From Pseudomonadota bacterium (GTDB lineage: Bacteria; Pseudomonadota; Gammaproteobacteria; Steroidobacterales; Steroidobacteraceae): DNA of 64,000 nt. The first letter of the stretch is position 1. Every line of letters begins with the position of its first letter. The stretch covers positions 1 through 64,000 of the forward strand of contig JAKBCE010000017.1 in NCBI GenBank assembly GCA_021808195.1. Reading direction: 5' to 3'. This document shows positions 53,725-64,000 of the stretch, one piece after another. A program made the translations under genes and the position numbers. Under the pieces are notes generated by a model. It was not told where the DNA came from. It did no database searches and was given only the letters and a program-made list of their open reading frames with translations.

Positions 53725-55005
53725 ATGAACACATCAGAACGTATTCCCCCGGCGTGGATTCTTGCCCTCCCCGGGCTCACCTTCGGCCTGACTGTCGGGT
53801 TCGTCATCGTCACACTGCCGCAGTTGCTCGCGGCGCAGGGCGTCTCCGGTGGCCGCATCCCCTTCGCTATCGCGATCATCAGCTCGCCGAGCTTCTTCAG
53901 CTTCCTGATTGCCCCATTGCTTGACGTGCGATTCCGCCGCCGCACCTATGCAACCGTATTCGGCGCGATGTCCGCCGCTGCTACGGCATGGGTCGTGCTA
54001 GACCATGGCTCTGCGATATCCGTTGGCGCCGTCATGTTCGTCGGCTTTCTCTGCTTGATGCTGTTCGCCGCGTCGCACGCCGGCTGGGTCGGCAGCCTCA
54101 TCGAGCCCGCCCAGGCCCGCCAGCTCGGTGCGTGGGCCACCGCATACAGCATCGCTGGCGGCGGCGCCGGAACACTTCTGTCCGGCTTCGCGACCCAGGA
54201 CCTCTCCCCGGCCGTCGCCGCCGGTTTCCTGCTCCTGCTGCTGCTGGCTCCATTGCTGGTGTTCCCACTGATCCCAGCCCCGCCGCCGAGCGCCGCATTG
54301 GCCAGGGAAAGCTTCCGCCGCTTCCTGCGCGAGGTGACCTCTCTGTTCACGCGCAGGGAAGTCCTCGTGGCCCTCGCACTGTTCACGCTACCCTGTGGCT
54401 CGTTCGCGTTAACGAATGTGCTCGGCGGCTGGGGCAATGATTTTCACGCGGCCCCGGCTCTGGTCAGTCTCCTCGGCGGCACGGGTGCCATACTCGCGGG
54501 TATCAGCGGCTGCTCACTGATGCCGCTTCTTGCCAGGAAGTTGCCGCTACGCCCGCTCTATCTGTCCATAGGGTTCGTCGGCGCCGCGTTCACTCTCAGC
54601 CTGCTCGGACTGCCACAGGTGCCTTCGACCTATGGCTTGGCGTTCATCGGCGAGAACATCTTCCAATCAGCGGCTATCGCAGCCGCTTCCGCCATCATCT
54701 TTGAGATTATCGGGCCCGGTAATCCGCTCGCTGCCACGATCTACGCACTGCTCGGGGCTGCAGGGAATTTGCCAATTTCCTATATGACCCTCATCGACGG
54801 GGGCGGTTATCACTGGCATGGCGTCCGTGGCGCCTTTGTCACCGATGCCGCGGTGAGCGGGACCGCCTGCTTCATGCTCGCCTTCGCCCTGCGGCGAAGG
54901 CTTTTCGCCGGCGCCGTTTCGCCTCCGCTCACCGTAACGTCCTCGGACGAAGCCACAGCACCTTGCATCAGCATCACTGAACGGGGTTCCGATCGAGATC
55001 ATTGA
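53725..55005 (+). CDS. MFS transporter, AmpG/RhtX-like
   Basis: A 426-residue membrane protein with about twelve hydrophobic spans. It starts MNTSERIPPAWILALPGLTF and has SFFSFLIAPLLDVRFRRRTY, an MFS A-motif variant typical of the AmpG/siderophore (RhtX/FptX) subgroup. The loop after span six is basic. Such transporters import muropeptides or siderophore complexes through the inner membrane. The TonB receptor 1.6 kb downstream on the same strand is a possible partner for uptake of an iron complex, but other genes lie between. Confidence 0.82.
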   Translation: MNTSERIPPAWILALPGLTFGLTVGFVIVTLPQLLAAQGVSGGRIPFAIAIISSPSFFSFLIAPLLDVRFRRRTYATVFGAMSAAATAWVVLDHGSAISVGAVMFVGFLCLMLFAASHAGWVGSLIEPAQARQLGAWATAYSIAGGGAGTLLSGFATQDLSPAVAAGFLLLLLLAPLLVFPLIPAPPPSAALARESFRRFLREVTSLFTRREVLVALALFTLPCGSFALTNVLGGWGNDFHAAPALVSLLGGTGAILAGISGCSLMPLLARKLPLRPLYLSIGFVGAAFTLSLLGLPQVPSTYGLAFIGENIFQSAAIAAASAIIFEIIGPGNPLAATIYALLGAAGNLPISYMTLIDGGGYHWHGVRGAFVTDAAVSGTACFMLAFALRRRLFAGAVSPPLTVTSSDEATAPCISITERGSDRDH

Positions 55006-55210
55006 CGCCCCTCGCACAGGATCTGACCTCGACCGCGAATTGCGGACGCCCGGTGACGGCGCATTAGGACTTCAGCGAATCAACGACGACGATCGTGCAC
55101 ACTAGTAAAATGTGTTTCGCTTTGCATACTTGGGCTGACAGCCTATAGGCGACGATCCCCTGCGCACGCGGCAGCCGTGAGGTAATGTAGAGGCTCACCG
55201 ATATTTACAG

Positions 55211-56317
<1,107 letters not shown>

Positions 56318-56590
56318 CGACCGTCCCTGTAAGGCCCCGCCGAAGGGGAGCGGGCCCGCATCGCTTGTCGGCGACGCCGTTCCGGCCCGTACGCGCGGCA
56401 TCTGGATACCCCGTCCCCTGCCGCAAGGGACCGAAGATGGCGCCGCCGCCAATCTTTTTTTGAGAAGATCAGCAGCCGAAAGTCGGGCAGAGTGCACCCC
56501 TTGTCTGAGATCCCACCGAATCCAGGAGCGCCCCCCACTCCGTCGCCGCCGAGCCGTCGTGCCGATTCCGAGCGCTTTCTCTCAACCCCG

Positions 56591-58918
56591 ATGCACACTC
56601 GGTCGCCCTTAGTCACCGCGTTGACGCTCGCTGCGCTCACGTTGGCTCCTTGGGTGGTGGCCGAGGTGGCAAGCGCATCGACGAACCCCGAGGCGTTGCG
56701 CACCGTCATCGTCACCGCGCAAGAGCAGCGGGAACCGCTCGCCAAAGTCCCAGAGAGCATCACCGTGTTCTCGGCCCGTACGCTGCGTGCACTCGACATC
56801 CGTTCCTTCGACGGCTACGCGACCAAGACGCCGAACCTCTCGTTCGTTTACGGAGCGGGGTCGACTGGCGTCTCGAACGCCCGGACCGTCGCCATTCGGG
56901 GCATCACAGGGCAGAATCTCTTCGGTACATCCGGTGCGACGGGCTTTTACATCGATAACACGCCGCTTCCGGAATCGATCGATCCGCGCATCGTCGACGT
57001 GAAGCGCATCGAAGTGCTCAAGGGACCGCAGGGGACACTCTTTGGTGAGAGCTCCCTCGGCGGTACCGTGCGCATCATCACCCAGGAGCCGAATCTCAGG
57101 CGCGACGAACTCGGCTACACGGCGGAGATCGGCCTCACGTCCGGAGGTGGCAGCGCCGATGGGGGCGCGAGTCTCATCGAGAACATCGCGCTCGTTCCGG
57201 GCCGACTCGCAACCCGTATCGTGCTCTTTGGCAGCCATGATGCCGGATACCTGACCCGCACGTTTCCTGCGCCGTCGAGCCCGGCAGCCAGCAACCCCTT
57301 TCTACCGGCGCTGCGCACGAGCATTGGCGATCAGGGCGCCAAGACCACCTACGGCGGATCCATTACGACCCGCTTGCACATCACCTCGGCACTCGGGGTG
57401 CGCCTGCGCGTCATGGCGCAGGACACACACGACAAGGGATTTCCGGCGACCTTCGCGCCGCTACCGGCCTTCAAGCCTGTCTACACGCTCAATCGCGCCT
57501 TCAATGTCCAGCCCGGCGCTACCGATGCCTGGGTGCTCCCCTCGCTCGAGATTCACTATCGGCACGGCAAGGTGCGGATCGTCTCCGCCACCAGCTACTT
57601 TTACCACCATAACCGCGATATCGAGGACTCGACCTACGGCACCCAGCAGATTTTGCAGAGCTACTACGGCGTCACGACGCTTCCCATCCAGCCGTTTCTC
57701 TGGGATCAGGAGAATGACCAGAATCAGTTCACGGAGGAGCTTCGAGTGTCTTTCAAGGGATTTCTCGGCGTGAGCGGCACCCTCGGGGCCTTCTATGCGC
57801 GCAGCCGCTCGGTGCTGTCGGTTCCGCCAGAATATGCGCGGGGACTGGTGGCCGCCACCATCCATAATTCCGTGGTGAGCCCACATCCCTGGCCGAACGA
57901 CCTGCTGTGGATCGATTACAACCCGGCGATGCAACGGGATACAGCGCTTTTCGGCCAGATCTACGTGCCGCTGGCGCGCAAGATCACGTTGACACTGGGG
58001 GCACGACAGTACTGGCTGCATCAGACCTCGGACTTCACGGCCAACGGTTTCAACAATTTTGGCCCCACGCCGAGCGATCCACAATCGAGTCGCCAGTCGG
58101 GCATCAATCCAAAGGCCGCGCTCTCCTATCAGATCACTCCCCGCACGCTGCTCTACGCTTCCGCCTCCGAGGGCTTTCGGGCCGGCGCGGCCCAGACGTA
58201 TCTGCCGTTCTGTGCAATGTCGAATCTGCCCATCAATGACATCACCCATCTGAAATCCGACACGCTCTGGAGCTACGAAGTCGGCGCCAAGGCGCAGGTT
58301 CCGGACACGGACCTACTGCTCTCAGCGGCCGCCTTTCACATCGATTGGCGCAATCTGCAGCAGCAGGTCGCCCTGCCCTGCGAGGCCATCTTCAACATCA
58401 ACGGCCGGCGTGCGCAGATCAGTGGTGGGGAGATCGAACTCGACGGTCACCTCATTCCATCGCTAGCACTGCGAGCCGGGGTGGGATACGAGAAGACCGA
58501 CATCACCGAACCGGGCGCACTGGCAATTGTCGGGGTCACGCCCGGCTCGCGCGTCCTCGGAACGCCCGCCTGGACGGCCAACCTCGCCGGCGTTTACACC
58601 CGCCCGCTCTCTGCCACACTGGAGGGATTCATCGAGGCGGATGGGAGTTACACCGGAGAGAGCCGCGCTCTGCTCAATGGCGGCAACGGCTTGTTCGCCA
58701 CACGCAACTCCTATGTGCTGATCAATCTCCGCCTCGGCGTGCGCCACGGCAGAACATCGCTCTCCATCAACGTGCGCAATGCGACCAATGCAAAGCCCAA
58801 TCTCGGCGACATCGGCTACATCGGCTACGCGCAGTACACCGCCAGTAGAACGATCATTCCACAGGTCGCGACGCTGCGTCCGCTGACAGTTCTACTTCAA
58901 TATCGCCATGACTTCTGA
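56591..58918 (+). CDS. TonB-dependent outer-membrane receptor
   Basis: A 775-residue receptor from ATG 56591. A signal peptide (LTLAALTLAPWVVAEVASA) is followed by the TonB-box-like TVIVTAQ, the plug domain (VPESITVFSARTLRALDI, RVEVLKGPQGT-type segment VKRIEVLKGPQGTLFGES) and a 22-strand barrel ending in YRHDF with the terminal Phe. The family fits the iron-complex or sugar-oligomer receptors with GEIELDG and YTRPLSATLEGFIEAD in the last strands. The ligand is not known. It is one of the few intact genes in a decayed area. An MFS transporter is 1.6 kb upstream. Confidence 0.92.
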   Translation: MHTRSPLVTALTLAALTLAPWVVAEVASASTNPEALRTVIVTAQEQREPLAKVPESITVFSARTLRALDIRSFDGYATKTPNLSFVYGAGSTGVSNARTVAIRGITGQNLFGTSGATGFYIDNTPLPESIDPRIVDVKRIEVLKGPQGTLFGESSLGGTVRIITQEPNLRRDELGYTAEIGLTSGGGSADGGASLIENIALVPGRLATRIVLFGSHDAGYLTRTFPAPSSPAASNPFLPALRTSIGDQGAKTTYGGSITTRLHITSALGVRLRVMAQDTHDKGFPATFAPLPAFKPVYTLNRAFNVQPGATDAWVLPSLEIHYRHGKVRIVSATSYFYHHNRDIEDSTYGTQQILQSYYGVTTLPIQPFLWDQENDQNQFTEELRVSFKGFLGVSGTLGAFYARSRSVLSVPPEYARGLVAATIHNSVVSPHPWPNDLLWIDYNPAMQRDTALFGQIYVPLARKITLTLGARQYWLHQTSDFTANGFNNFGPTPSDPQSSRQSGINPKAALSYQITPRTLLYASASEGFRAGAAQTYLPFCAMSNLPINDITHLKSDTLWSYEVGAKAQVPDTDLLLSAAAFHIDWRNLQQQVALPCEAIFNINGRRAQISGGEIELDGHLIPSLALRAGVGYEKTDITEPGALAIVGVTPGSRVLGTPAWTANLAGVYTRPLSATLEGFIEADGSYTGESRALLNGGNGLFATRNSYVLINLRLGVRHGRTSLSINVRNATNAKPNLGDIGYIGYAQYTASRTIIPQVATLRPLTVLLQYRHDF

Positions 58919-59978
58919 GCCCGAAAGCTGCTGATCCCTCGATTCGCTACCACTGAATCTGCGCTTCGTGCGCTCGCGCTGTGGAAAGCCGGATAACCGC
59001 CGCACGCCAGCCTGGTGGTTCTGCACCTCAGGCGAGCGCGCTTCCTTAGCAACGACACCAGTCCTTCGGAGCGGGCCGATCCACGCATCCGGGGTGACAC
59101 CAAGAAATGGCAAGAGGGTCCCAGTGCGCCCTCCACCCTGGCCCGCGGACGGCCGGGCTCGGCAGCGGACTTGAGGCCGTGCCATTCAAATTGCCGTGTC
59201 AATCGCACCTGGAAAGCACTCCGCCGAGCGGCGCTCTTCATACCGGAATGAAGCGCGTCGATCCCGGATACCGATCTCCTTGAAACCCCGCGCACGAGCG
59301 GATCCTTGACGATGGTGTCCGTCAGCAGGTCCCCTGTCGCCTTGGACGATCAGATCCCCCCGCCCGTCCCGGCGCATCGCGCCCGAGCACGCTACATCGC
59401 CAGATACAGCACCCTGGTGCGGACTGGATCGAGCGGCGCGTCGTCCCCGATCGGATGATGCAAGCCAGCAGTCCATGCGGCACCGCAGCCCCGCGGTCGA
59501 GGCAGGTCATGCACTCGGGCGCTTGCTCGATGCTGCGCGAGGAATGCGCCACCGACCCGCCGAGGACCGCATCAAGCGTACGACGTAAATAGAGGCGGAA
59601 GCGCTGCCGGTGGCAGCAGTTGCAATCGCATGCCCACGGCGGGCCGTACGAGAGGGATTGCGCTGGTCTATGACGAGTTGCACTCGATCGGCCTCCAGAT
59701 GTCCTACGGTTCCAGATCACAAGGACTGGCACTCCCTGCACGATGTCATGCCCGATCCGGCGCAGGCCCCAGCCGCGCCACCGCTCGACTTGGGTCGGCT
59801 GAAACTGGCTCAGCGCGCTGCATGCGCCCCGCTGCAGAACACACCCCGCAGGGCAGGCCAGAGCACGACGCGGTGTAACCTTTTTGAGCGCTGGCACGAA
59901 TCTATCAGTGGGACGGGGAACATTCTGGATCGCGCAGGTCCACCGGCCCCTCAGACAAATCTACTCGGAGAGATCGCT
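58919..59978. other. Intergenic, about 1 kb, no gene supported
   Basis: Several overlapping frames exist on both strands, some with Cys-rich or Arg-rich text, but none shows a domain, a start signal or steady composition. It may be decayed coding DNA. The promoter of the bufferin operon should lie at its end. Confidence 0.45.
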
Positions 59979-60356
59979 ATGTCTAAACGCACCGTATCTT
60001 TGGCCGTGGCCGGCGCCCTGGCCACCGCCGTCACCGCACTCAGCGGACCTGCCGCCACGGCGGGGGGCATGCAGATGAGCCCTGCGATGCACAAGATGAT
60101 GATGGAGAAGCAAGCCCACACCATGCAGGAGCTGAAAACCGGACAGTACCAGCGATGCTTTGGCGTGGCGCTTGCCGGCCACAACGACTGCTATGCGGGT
60201 CCGGGAACGACCTGCGCCGGAACGGCCGCCCGCAACTACCAGGGCAATGCCTTCAAGCTCGTGCCCGCGGGCACTTGCACGGCGATCAGGACGCCCTACG
60301 TCACCATCCCGAACGGTCATGGAAGCCTGCAAAAGATCACCGAGCGCCAAAACTGA
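59979..60356 (+). CDS. bufA: BufA2-type bufferin metallophore precursor
   Basis: A 125-residue exported peptide. GGAG lies eight bases before ATG 59979. The signal peptide ends near ATAGG (residue 30). Cys60, Cys71, Cys79 and Cys100 lie in [21 protein letters not shown] and VPAGTCTAI, the pattern of bufferin precursors, whose cysteines are converted by the MNIO enzyme and then bind copper or other metals in the periplasm. Residues 31-49 ([19 protein letters not shown]) are unusually rich in Met and His and may add a soft-metal site. The enzyme genes bufB and bufC follow at once. Confidence 0.9.
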   Translation: MSKRTVSLAVAGALATAVTALSGPAATAGGMQMSPAMHKMMMEKQAHTMQELKTGQYQRCFGVALAGHNDCYAGPGTTCAGTAARNYQGNAFKLVPAGTCTAIRTPYVTIPNGHGSLQKITERQN

Positions 60357-60401
60357 TCGAACCCGCAGTCGCTCACTCAGATCGCTCTCGGTACTTGCAC
60401 C

Positions 60402-61304
60402 ATGTCGGTTCTACCAAACACACCTCCTCGCCGAACGCGCAACGAGATGCCCGCCCGTGCCGGTGTCGGACTCAAAGCCCAACACTACCGGACGATTCTC
60501 GAAACGCACCCCGACGTCGGCTTCTTCGAGGTACACGCGGAGAACTACATGGGCGCCGGCGGGCCACCGCATCGGTATCTGACCGAGATCCGTGCACAGT
60601 ATCCCTTGTCCCTGCACGGGGTTGGGCTGTCGATCGGCGCGGATCAACCGCTCGATCAGGATCACCTGCGGCGGCTCGCCGAGCTCATTGGGCGCTATGA
60701 GCCGGAGCTATTTTCTGAGCACCTGGCGTGGTCCTCGCACGGGGGGCACTTCTTCAACGATCTGCTCCCCGTGCCCTACACCCACCAGACCCTGCAGCGC
60801 GTATGTGAGCATATTGATCAGGTTCAGGAAGCGCTCGGACGGCAAATGCTGCTCGAAAACCCCTCCACCTACGTTGCCTTTGCCGAAAGCACATATTGGG
60901 AGGTCGATTTCATCGCCGAGATCGCGCGCAGGACCGGCTGCGCTCTGCTGCTAGATATCAACAACGTGTACGTGGCGTGCACGAACCAGCACTGGGATCC
61001 GGCGCGCTACATCGAGGAGTTCCCAGTGGCACACGTGCGGCAGATCCACTTGGCCGGCCATGCCAGGGATGCTGATGATCAAGGACAAGCGCTCCTCATC
61101 GACTCTCACGATCGGCAGGTCGAGAGCGTCGTCTGGGACTTCTACGCGCGGGCCATCGAGCTACTGGGAACTGTCCCGACGCTGATCGAATGGGACCAGA
61201 ACCTGCCCACTTGGGCGGAACTGCATGCGGAGGCTCAACGGGCCGAGCATGTCCTTGCGAACAGCCTCCAGAACGAGGAGACGTATCGTGCGGTCGCTGG
61301 CTGA
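60402..61304 (+). CDS. bufB: MNIO enzyme BufB (DUF692)
   Basis: A 300-residue enzyme of the multinuclear non-haem iron oxidase family with a TIM-barrel fold. VGLKAQHYRTILETHPDVGF and FFEVHAENYMG open the barrel. SEHLAWSSHGGHFFNDLLPV, LLENPSTYVAF, LLDINNVYVACTNQHWD and QIHLAGHARD carry the His, Glu, Asp and Asn that hold two or three iron atoms. It modifies cysteines of the bufferin precursor encoded 45 bases upstream. It overlaps bufC by 17 bases. The length is normal. Confidence 0.93.
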   Translation: MSVLPNTPPRRTRNEMPARAGVGLKAQHYRTILETHPDVGFFEVHAENYMGAGGPPHRYLTEIRAQYPLSLHGVGLSIGADQPLDQDHLRRLAELIGRYEPELFSEHLAWSSHGGHFFNDLLPVPYTHQTLQRVCEHIDQVQEALGRQMLLENPSTYVAFAESTYWEVDFIAEIARRTGCALLLDINNVYVACTNQHWDPARYIEEFPVAHVRQIHLAGHARDADDQGQALLIDSHDRQVESVVWDFYARAIELLGTVPTLIEWDQNLPTWAELHAEAQRAEHVLANSLQNEETYRAVAG

Positions 61305-62079
61305 GATGCAACAGGCATTCGCCGCGGCGCTACGTGACCCACAGCAGCCGATTCCCCGCGGTTGCGTGGATCCTGCCGGTCACACGGATGAGAAACGCTT
61401 TGCGGTCTACCGTAACAACGTCGCCTCGAGCCTCATCGATTGCCTGGCAGAAGGCTACCCCGCCGTGCGCCGGCTGCTGGGCGAGGACTGCTTCCGTGAG
61501 ACCGCACGCGTGTACGCCGCGCAGAGCCTCCCGCTCTCCCCCGTGATGCTCGAATACGGCGGAGGCTTTCCAGTGTTTCTTGAGACATTCGCGCCTCTAG
61601 CTGAGCTGCCTTATCTGGCGGACGTTGCACGCATCGAGAGAGCATGGCTCGAGGCATATCATGCTGCCGAGGCCGAGCCTCTCGATCCTGCTGCGCTAGC
61701 CGGGGTGAGCGCGGACCGTGCGGGCGACCTGTGCCTCACGCTCCACCCCTCAGTTCGTCTCGTCCACTCGCCCTTCCCGGCGCTGTCCATCTGGCACATG
61801 AACATTGCAGATGCGGAAGTGCAGCCGATTGATCTGGCGGCCGGCGCGGAGGATGCGCTGGTGGCGCGGCCGCAAGCGGAGGTACAAGTTCGTGCGCTGC
61901 CCGCAGGCGGCGCTGTCTTCTTCGCCGCCCTTGTGAACGGCGAGACGCTCTCCCGGGCTGCCGACCGTGCCCAGCGGTCTCATGCCGAATTCAACCTAAC
62001 CGACCATCTGACCGGAATCCTGGAATCCGGTCTAATCATTGCCGGGCGTCTGAAGCGACGCCGATCACGAGGTCACTGA
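61288..62079 (+). CDS. bufC: BufC, partner protein of the MNIO enzyme (DUF2063)
   Basis: A 263-residue protein starting at GTG 61288 with GGAG seven bases upstream, inside the end of bufB. The N-terminal DUF2063 domain shows FAAALRDPQQPIPRG, RFAVYRNNVASSLIDCLAEG and YPAVRRLLGEDCFRETARVY. This domain binds the precursor and presents it to BufB. The C-terminal half is a second alpha/beta domain of less certain role. The overlap with bufB shows the two act together. Confidence 0.9.
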   Translation: MRSLAEMQQAFAAALRDPQQPIPRGCVDPAGHTDEKRFAVYRNNVASSLIDCLAEGYPAVRRLLGEDCFRETARVYAAQSLPLSPVMLEYGGGFPVFLETFAPLAELPYLADVARIERAWLEAYHAAEAEPLDPAALAGVSADRAGDLCLTLHPSVRLVHSPFPALSIWHMNIADAEVQPIDLAAGAEDALVARPQAEVQVRALPAGGAVFFAALVNGETLSRAADRAQRSHAEFNLTDHLTGILESGLIIAGRLKRRRSRGH

Positions 62080-62082
62080 CTC

Positions 62083-62610
62083 ATGAGCACTAGTTCCATT
62101 GAACGTCCCACCTCGACCATGCGCAGTTTCGAGCGCTTCGTGCACTCCGTACTGGGCTGGATTGCATGGACTGCCGGGTTACTCGCCGCCCCGGTCGCAC
62201 GATTGGCGCTCGCGATTCCGTTTATCAAGTCCGGACTCACAAAGTGGAGTGGTTGGTTTCACGTCTCACCCGTCGCCGACTTCCTGTTCTCCTCCATGTT
62301 TCAACTGCATATTTTTGGACATCTCTACCCCTTCCCCATGCCCGATGTGCTGGCGCACATCGATGCCGTCACGGAAATCCTCTTTCCCATATTGCTCATT
62401 GTCGGGCTCGCGACCCGGTTCAGTGCGCTTAGCATGCTGGTGATGATCGGTGTCATCCAACTTACAGACCCCTCCGGCTGGGCGAACTTTCACCTCCCGT
62501 GGGCTGGCCTGGCGCTTGCGATCATGGCAATGGGACCAGGCAAGCTCTCACTCGACTTTGCCATCGAGCGTTGGATCAAGAAGGACCGAGATCCGCTCAA
62601 GATTCCCTAG
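62083..62610 (+). CDS. DoxX-family membrane protein of the bufferin operon
   Basis: A 175-residue protein with four hydrophobic helices. It has RLALAIPFIKSGLTKWSGW, typical of the DoxX start, and ILFPILLIVGLATRFSALSM. DoxX-like genes are frequent third or fourth partners of bufferin and other MNIO operons, perhaps for redox balance at the membrane. It follows bufC by three bases, so the operon is bufA-bufB-bufC-doxX. The start ATG 62083 is well placed. Confidence 0.9.
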   Translation: MSTSSIERPTSTMRSFERFVHSVLGWIAWTAGLLAAPVARLALAIPFIKSGLTKWSGWFHVSPVADFLFSSMFQLHIFGHLYPFPMPDVLAHIDAVTEILFPILLIVGLATRFSALSMLVMIGVIQLTDPSGWANFHLPWAGLALAIMAMGPGKLSLDFAIERWIKKDRDPLKIP

Positions 62611-62942
62611 CACATACGTCGCGGACTCGGTTCGCACATCGAATGCGTAGCCAGAATTCATCGCCGTGCATATCGAAGTGCGAACCGTACTCCGCTCGTG
62701 ACGAGCGTGGATCAGAGCGTCGCGTGAGATCAGGATTACGATCACCGCGCCACCGGCAGCTCATGTGGGTGACGCTGTCGTTACTGCCCAACTTCTCGGA
62801 CTTGAGCGGCGCAGATGCCGCAGCATTTGTGATCCGCGCGCGTGCCGCGTTAGCCACGTACAGCCCTGCATGAACGCCTCTCGCAAGCACCACACCCGGG
62901 TCAGTGAAAATATCCGCACTTAACCAATCGAGGAGCGCTATC
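62611..62942. other. Intergenic, no gene supported
   Basis: About 330 bases after the bufferin operon. A minus-strand frame is open but has no recognisable motif. No clear hairpin terminator is visible after doxX. Confidence 0.4.
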
Positions 62943-63150
62943 GTGACTGACATCCATCAGTTCCCTTTCGGTTGCGGCTTGCTGTTCTGATTTTTAGCCA
63001 CCGCCGTCGTCTCGGGCCTGATGCCCATGGCGGGTGCGGCGTTTTTGGCTTAACAATGGGCATGATGGCGACAGTCGCCACCCTCATGCTGCATTGGATC
63101 TACGGTGCAGTTCTCCGGGGGCCGTCTATGGAGCTAGGCTGGGATCGCGC
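62943..63150 (+). pseudogene. Remnant of a small membrane protein
   Basis: GTG 62943 opens VTDIHQFPFGCGLLF and stops. The following frames give TAVVSGLMPMAGAAFLA and then GMMATVATLMLHWIYGAVLR, hydrophobic pieces of what looks like one small membrane protein broken by stops and frameshifts. I cannot name the family with certainty. It may once have been a companion gene of the neighbouring DUF427 protein. Confidence 0.4.
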
Positions 63151-63256
63151 GCGGTGCGCGAGGTCGCTGGCTGATTGGGCGATAATGCGCCCTGCGGGGC
63201 GAGTGGAGCGCGATCCGGCCACCCGCCTCGTCTTCTTTACAACAGAAGGTGATTCC

Positions 63257-63541
63257 ATGAAAGCGATGTGGAATGGTGTAGTGCTCGCCTCGAGCCGCGA
63301 TACGATCGAGGTTGAGGGCAATCACTACTTTCCGCTCGAGAGCCTGAATCTGCAGTTGTTCGAGGCAAGCGCAAGCCACACGACCTGCCCCTGGAAGGGC
63401 GTGGCCAGCTATTACACCCTCAAGGTGGGCGCCGCGCTAAACACAGATGCCGCGTGGTACTACCCAGACCCGAAGCCGGCTGCGGAGCGGATCCGCGGTC
63501 GCGTTGCGTTCTGGCGAGGGGTGCAGGTAAGCCGCGACTGA
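63257..63541 (+). CDS. DUF427-domain protein
   Basis: A 94-residue single-domain protein, MKAMWNGVVLASSRDTIEVE onward. NHYFPLESL, TTCPWKGVASYYTL and AAWYYPDPKPAAERIRGRVA are the hallmarks of the DUF427 family (PF04248). The fold is a small beta barrel, and members are widespread, often stress-linked, with no proven reaction. AAGG precedes ATG 63257. The longer frame upstream is only the membrane-protein remnant. Confidence 0.88.
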   Translation: MKAMWNGVVLASSRDTIEVEGNHYFPLESLNLQLFEASASHTTCPWKGVASYYTLKVGAALNTDAAWYYPDPKPAAERIRGRVAFWRGVQVSRD

Positions 63542-63574
63542 TCGATTTTGCGCCGGAGGCTCCACTTCATGCGT

Positions 63575-64000
63575 TCAGTCCACCGCACAGCTCAGCGACC
63601 GTCGCAGGCTCGCCATCGCTCGGTGAGTCGAGACTTTGAGTGCGCCTACCGTACTGCCACTTTCAGCCGCAGCTTCCTTCAGTGACATTTCCTTGATTTT
63701 TAGCAACACGAGCGCTGTGCGCTGATTTCGGGGCAACGCGCGCAGCGCTTGGTGAACGGCACCCGAGTCACCGAACGGGGCTGCGTCAGAAGCCGGATCT
63801 GGGCACTCATCGATGGAGACGTCGTCGGCAGCCACTTCGTTCGCCGTGCACACAGCGCGGCGCCTTACGGCATCGACCACACGATGATGTGCAATGGCGA
63901 AAAGCCAGGGTTTGAAGGGCCTTCCCGGATCGTATGTCGTGCGTACCGCGTGCACCGAGCACAAGACTTCCTGCACAAGATCGTCAATGTCAGCGTGTCC
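63575..64000 (-). CDS. ECF-type RNA polymerase sigma factor, partial
   Basis: The 3' part of a sigma-70 family ECF factor; the gene runs off the right edge. Region 2 is visible as DDLVQEVLCSVHAVR and PFKPWLFAIAHHRVVDAVRR. Region 4 is ALRALPRNQRTALVLLKIKE with EAAAESGSTVGALKVSTHRA. It is on the strand opposite the DUF427 gene. ECF factors are common beside bufferin clusters and may control them in response to metals; here that is only inferred from distance. An anti-sigma gene does not follow downstream in the window. Confidence 0.92.
   Translation of the reverse strand, partial: GHADIDDLVQEVLCSVHAVRTTYDPGRPFKPWLFAIAHHRVVDAVRRRAVCTANEVAADDVSIDECPDPASDAAPFGDSGAVHQALRALPRNQRTALVLLKIKEMSLKEAAAESGSTVGALKVSTHRAMASLRRSLSCAVD

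Noticed and set aside
59322..59897. 191-codon minus-strand Cys/Arg-rich frame
   Set aside because: No motif, no ribosome-binding site, erratic composition; treated as non-coding.

Overview
This 64-kb window is high-GC bacterial DNA. Its gene content points to a proteobacterium, most likely a gammaproteobacterial sulfur-oxidising chemolithoautotroph. The evidence is a membrane-bound sulfite-dehydrogenase module (soeABC) with a rhodanese, a DAB-type inorganic carbon pump (dabB-dabA), a periplasmic HiPIP, a LpxL-type acyltransferase, a TonB-dependent receptor and a PEP-CTERM surface protein. The genus cannot be fixed from the sequence alone.

Region 1 (1-5400) is a decayed integration zone. It holds an IS630-type transposase fragment, two copies of a 19-bp tRNA-3'-end-like sequence each followed by a ruined tyrosine integrase, an intact RelE/ParE-type toxin-antitoxin pair, a higBA pair with frameshifted toxin and intact antitoxin, a PIN-toxin remnant and two small unknown genes. 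Region 2 (4750-9160) is a set of single genes: HutD-like, YHS-like secreted protein, DMSP-lyase-like cupin, exported HNH-like protein, alkB and a HiPIP with a clear terminator.

Region 3 (9285-15330) is metal homeostasis: a NiCoT nickel/cobalt permease, an SGNH hydrolase and a compact zinc operon znuA-znuC-permease-permease-zur. A perfect 7-1-7 palindrome lies just upstream of the znuA start. Region 4 (15575-30830) is energy and carbon metabolism: a lipoprotein, an SDR enzyme, a rhodanese with an AT-rich palindrome in its promoter, soeABC, a globin-GAF-EAL c-di-GMP phosphodiesterase, and a LysR regulator divergent from dabB-dabA, which run into a CysD-like gene without cysN and a 78-residue protein.

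Region 5 (30854-44667) holds glgP-pgm-glgX (glycogen breakdown), archease-rtcB-capA, an RRM protein, an alpha/beta hydrolase, tspO and a LytS/LytT-type two-component pair. Region 6 (45311-48443) is the most unusual part: a stand-alone borosin-type peptide N-methyltransferase homologue, followed by a 48-codon gene with a strong ribosome-binding site whose product ends in a beta-branched hydrophobic tail. Together they form a candidate split-borosin RiPP locus. A lipid A acyltransferase-like gene follows.

Region 7 (48570-64000) holds a very glycine-rich PEP-CTERM protein, a secreted unknown, a cupin, an MFS transporter, a wrecked merA abutting a Cys-Pro-rich remnant, a TonB receptor, a bufferin cluster (bufA-bufB-bufC-doxX), a DUF427 protein and an ECF sigma factor that runs off the right edge.
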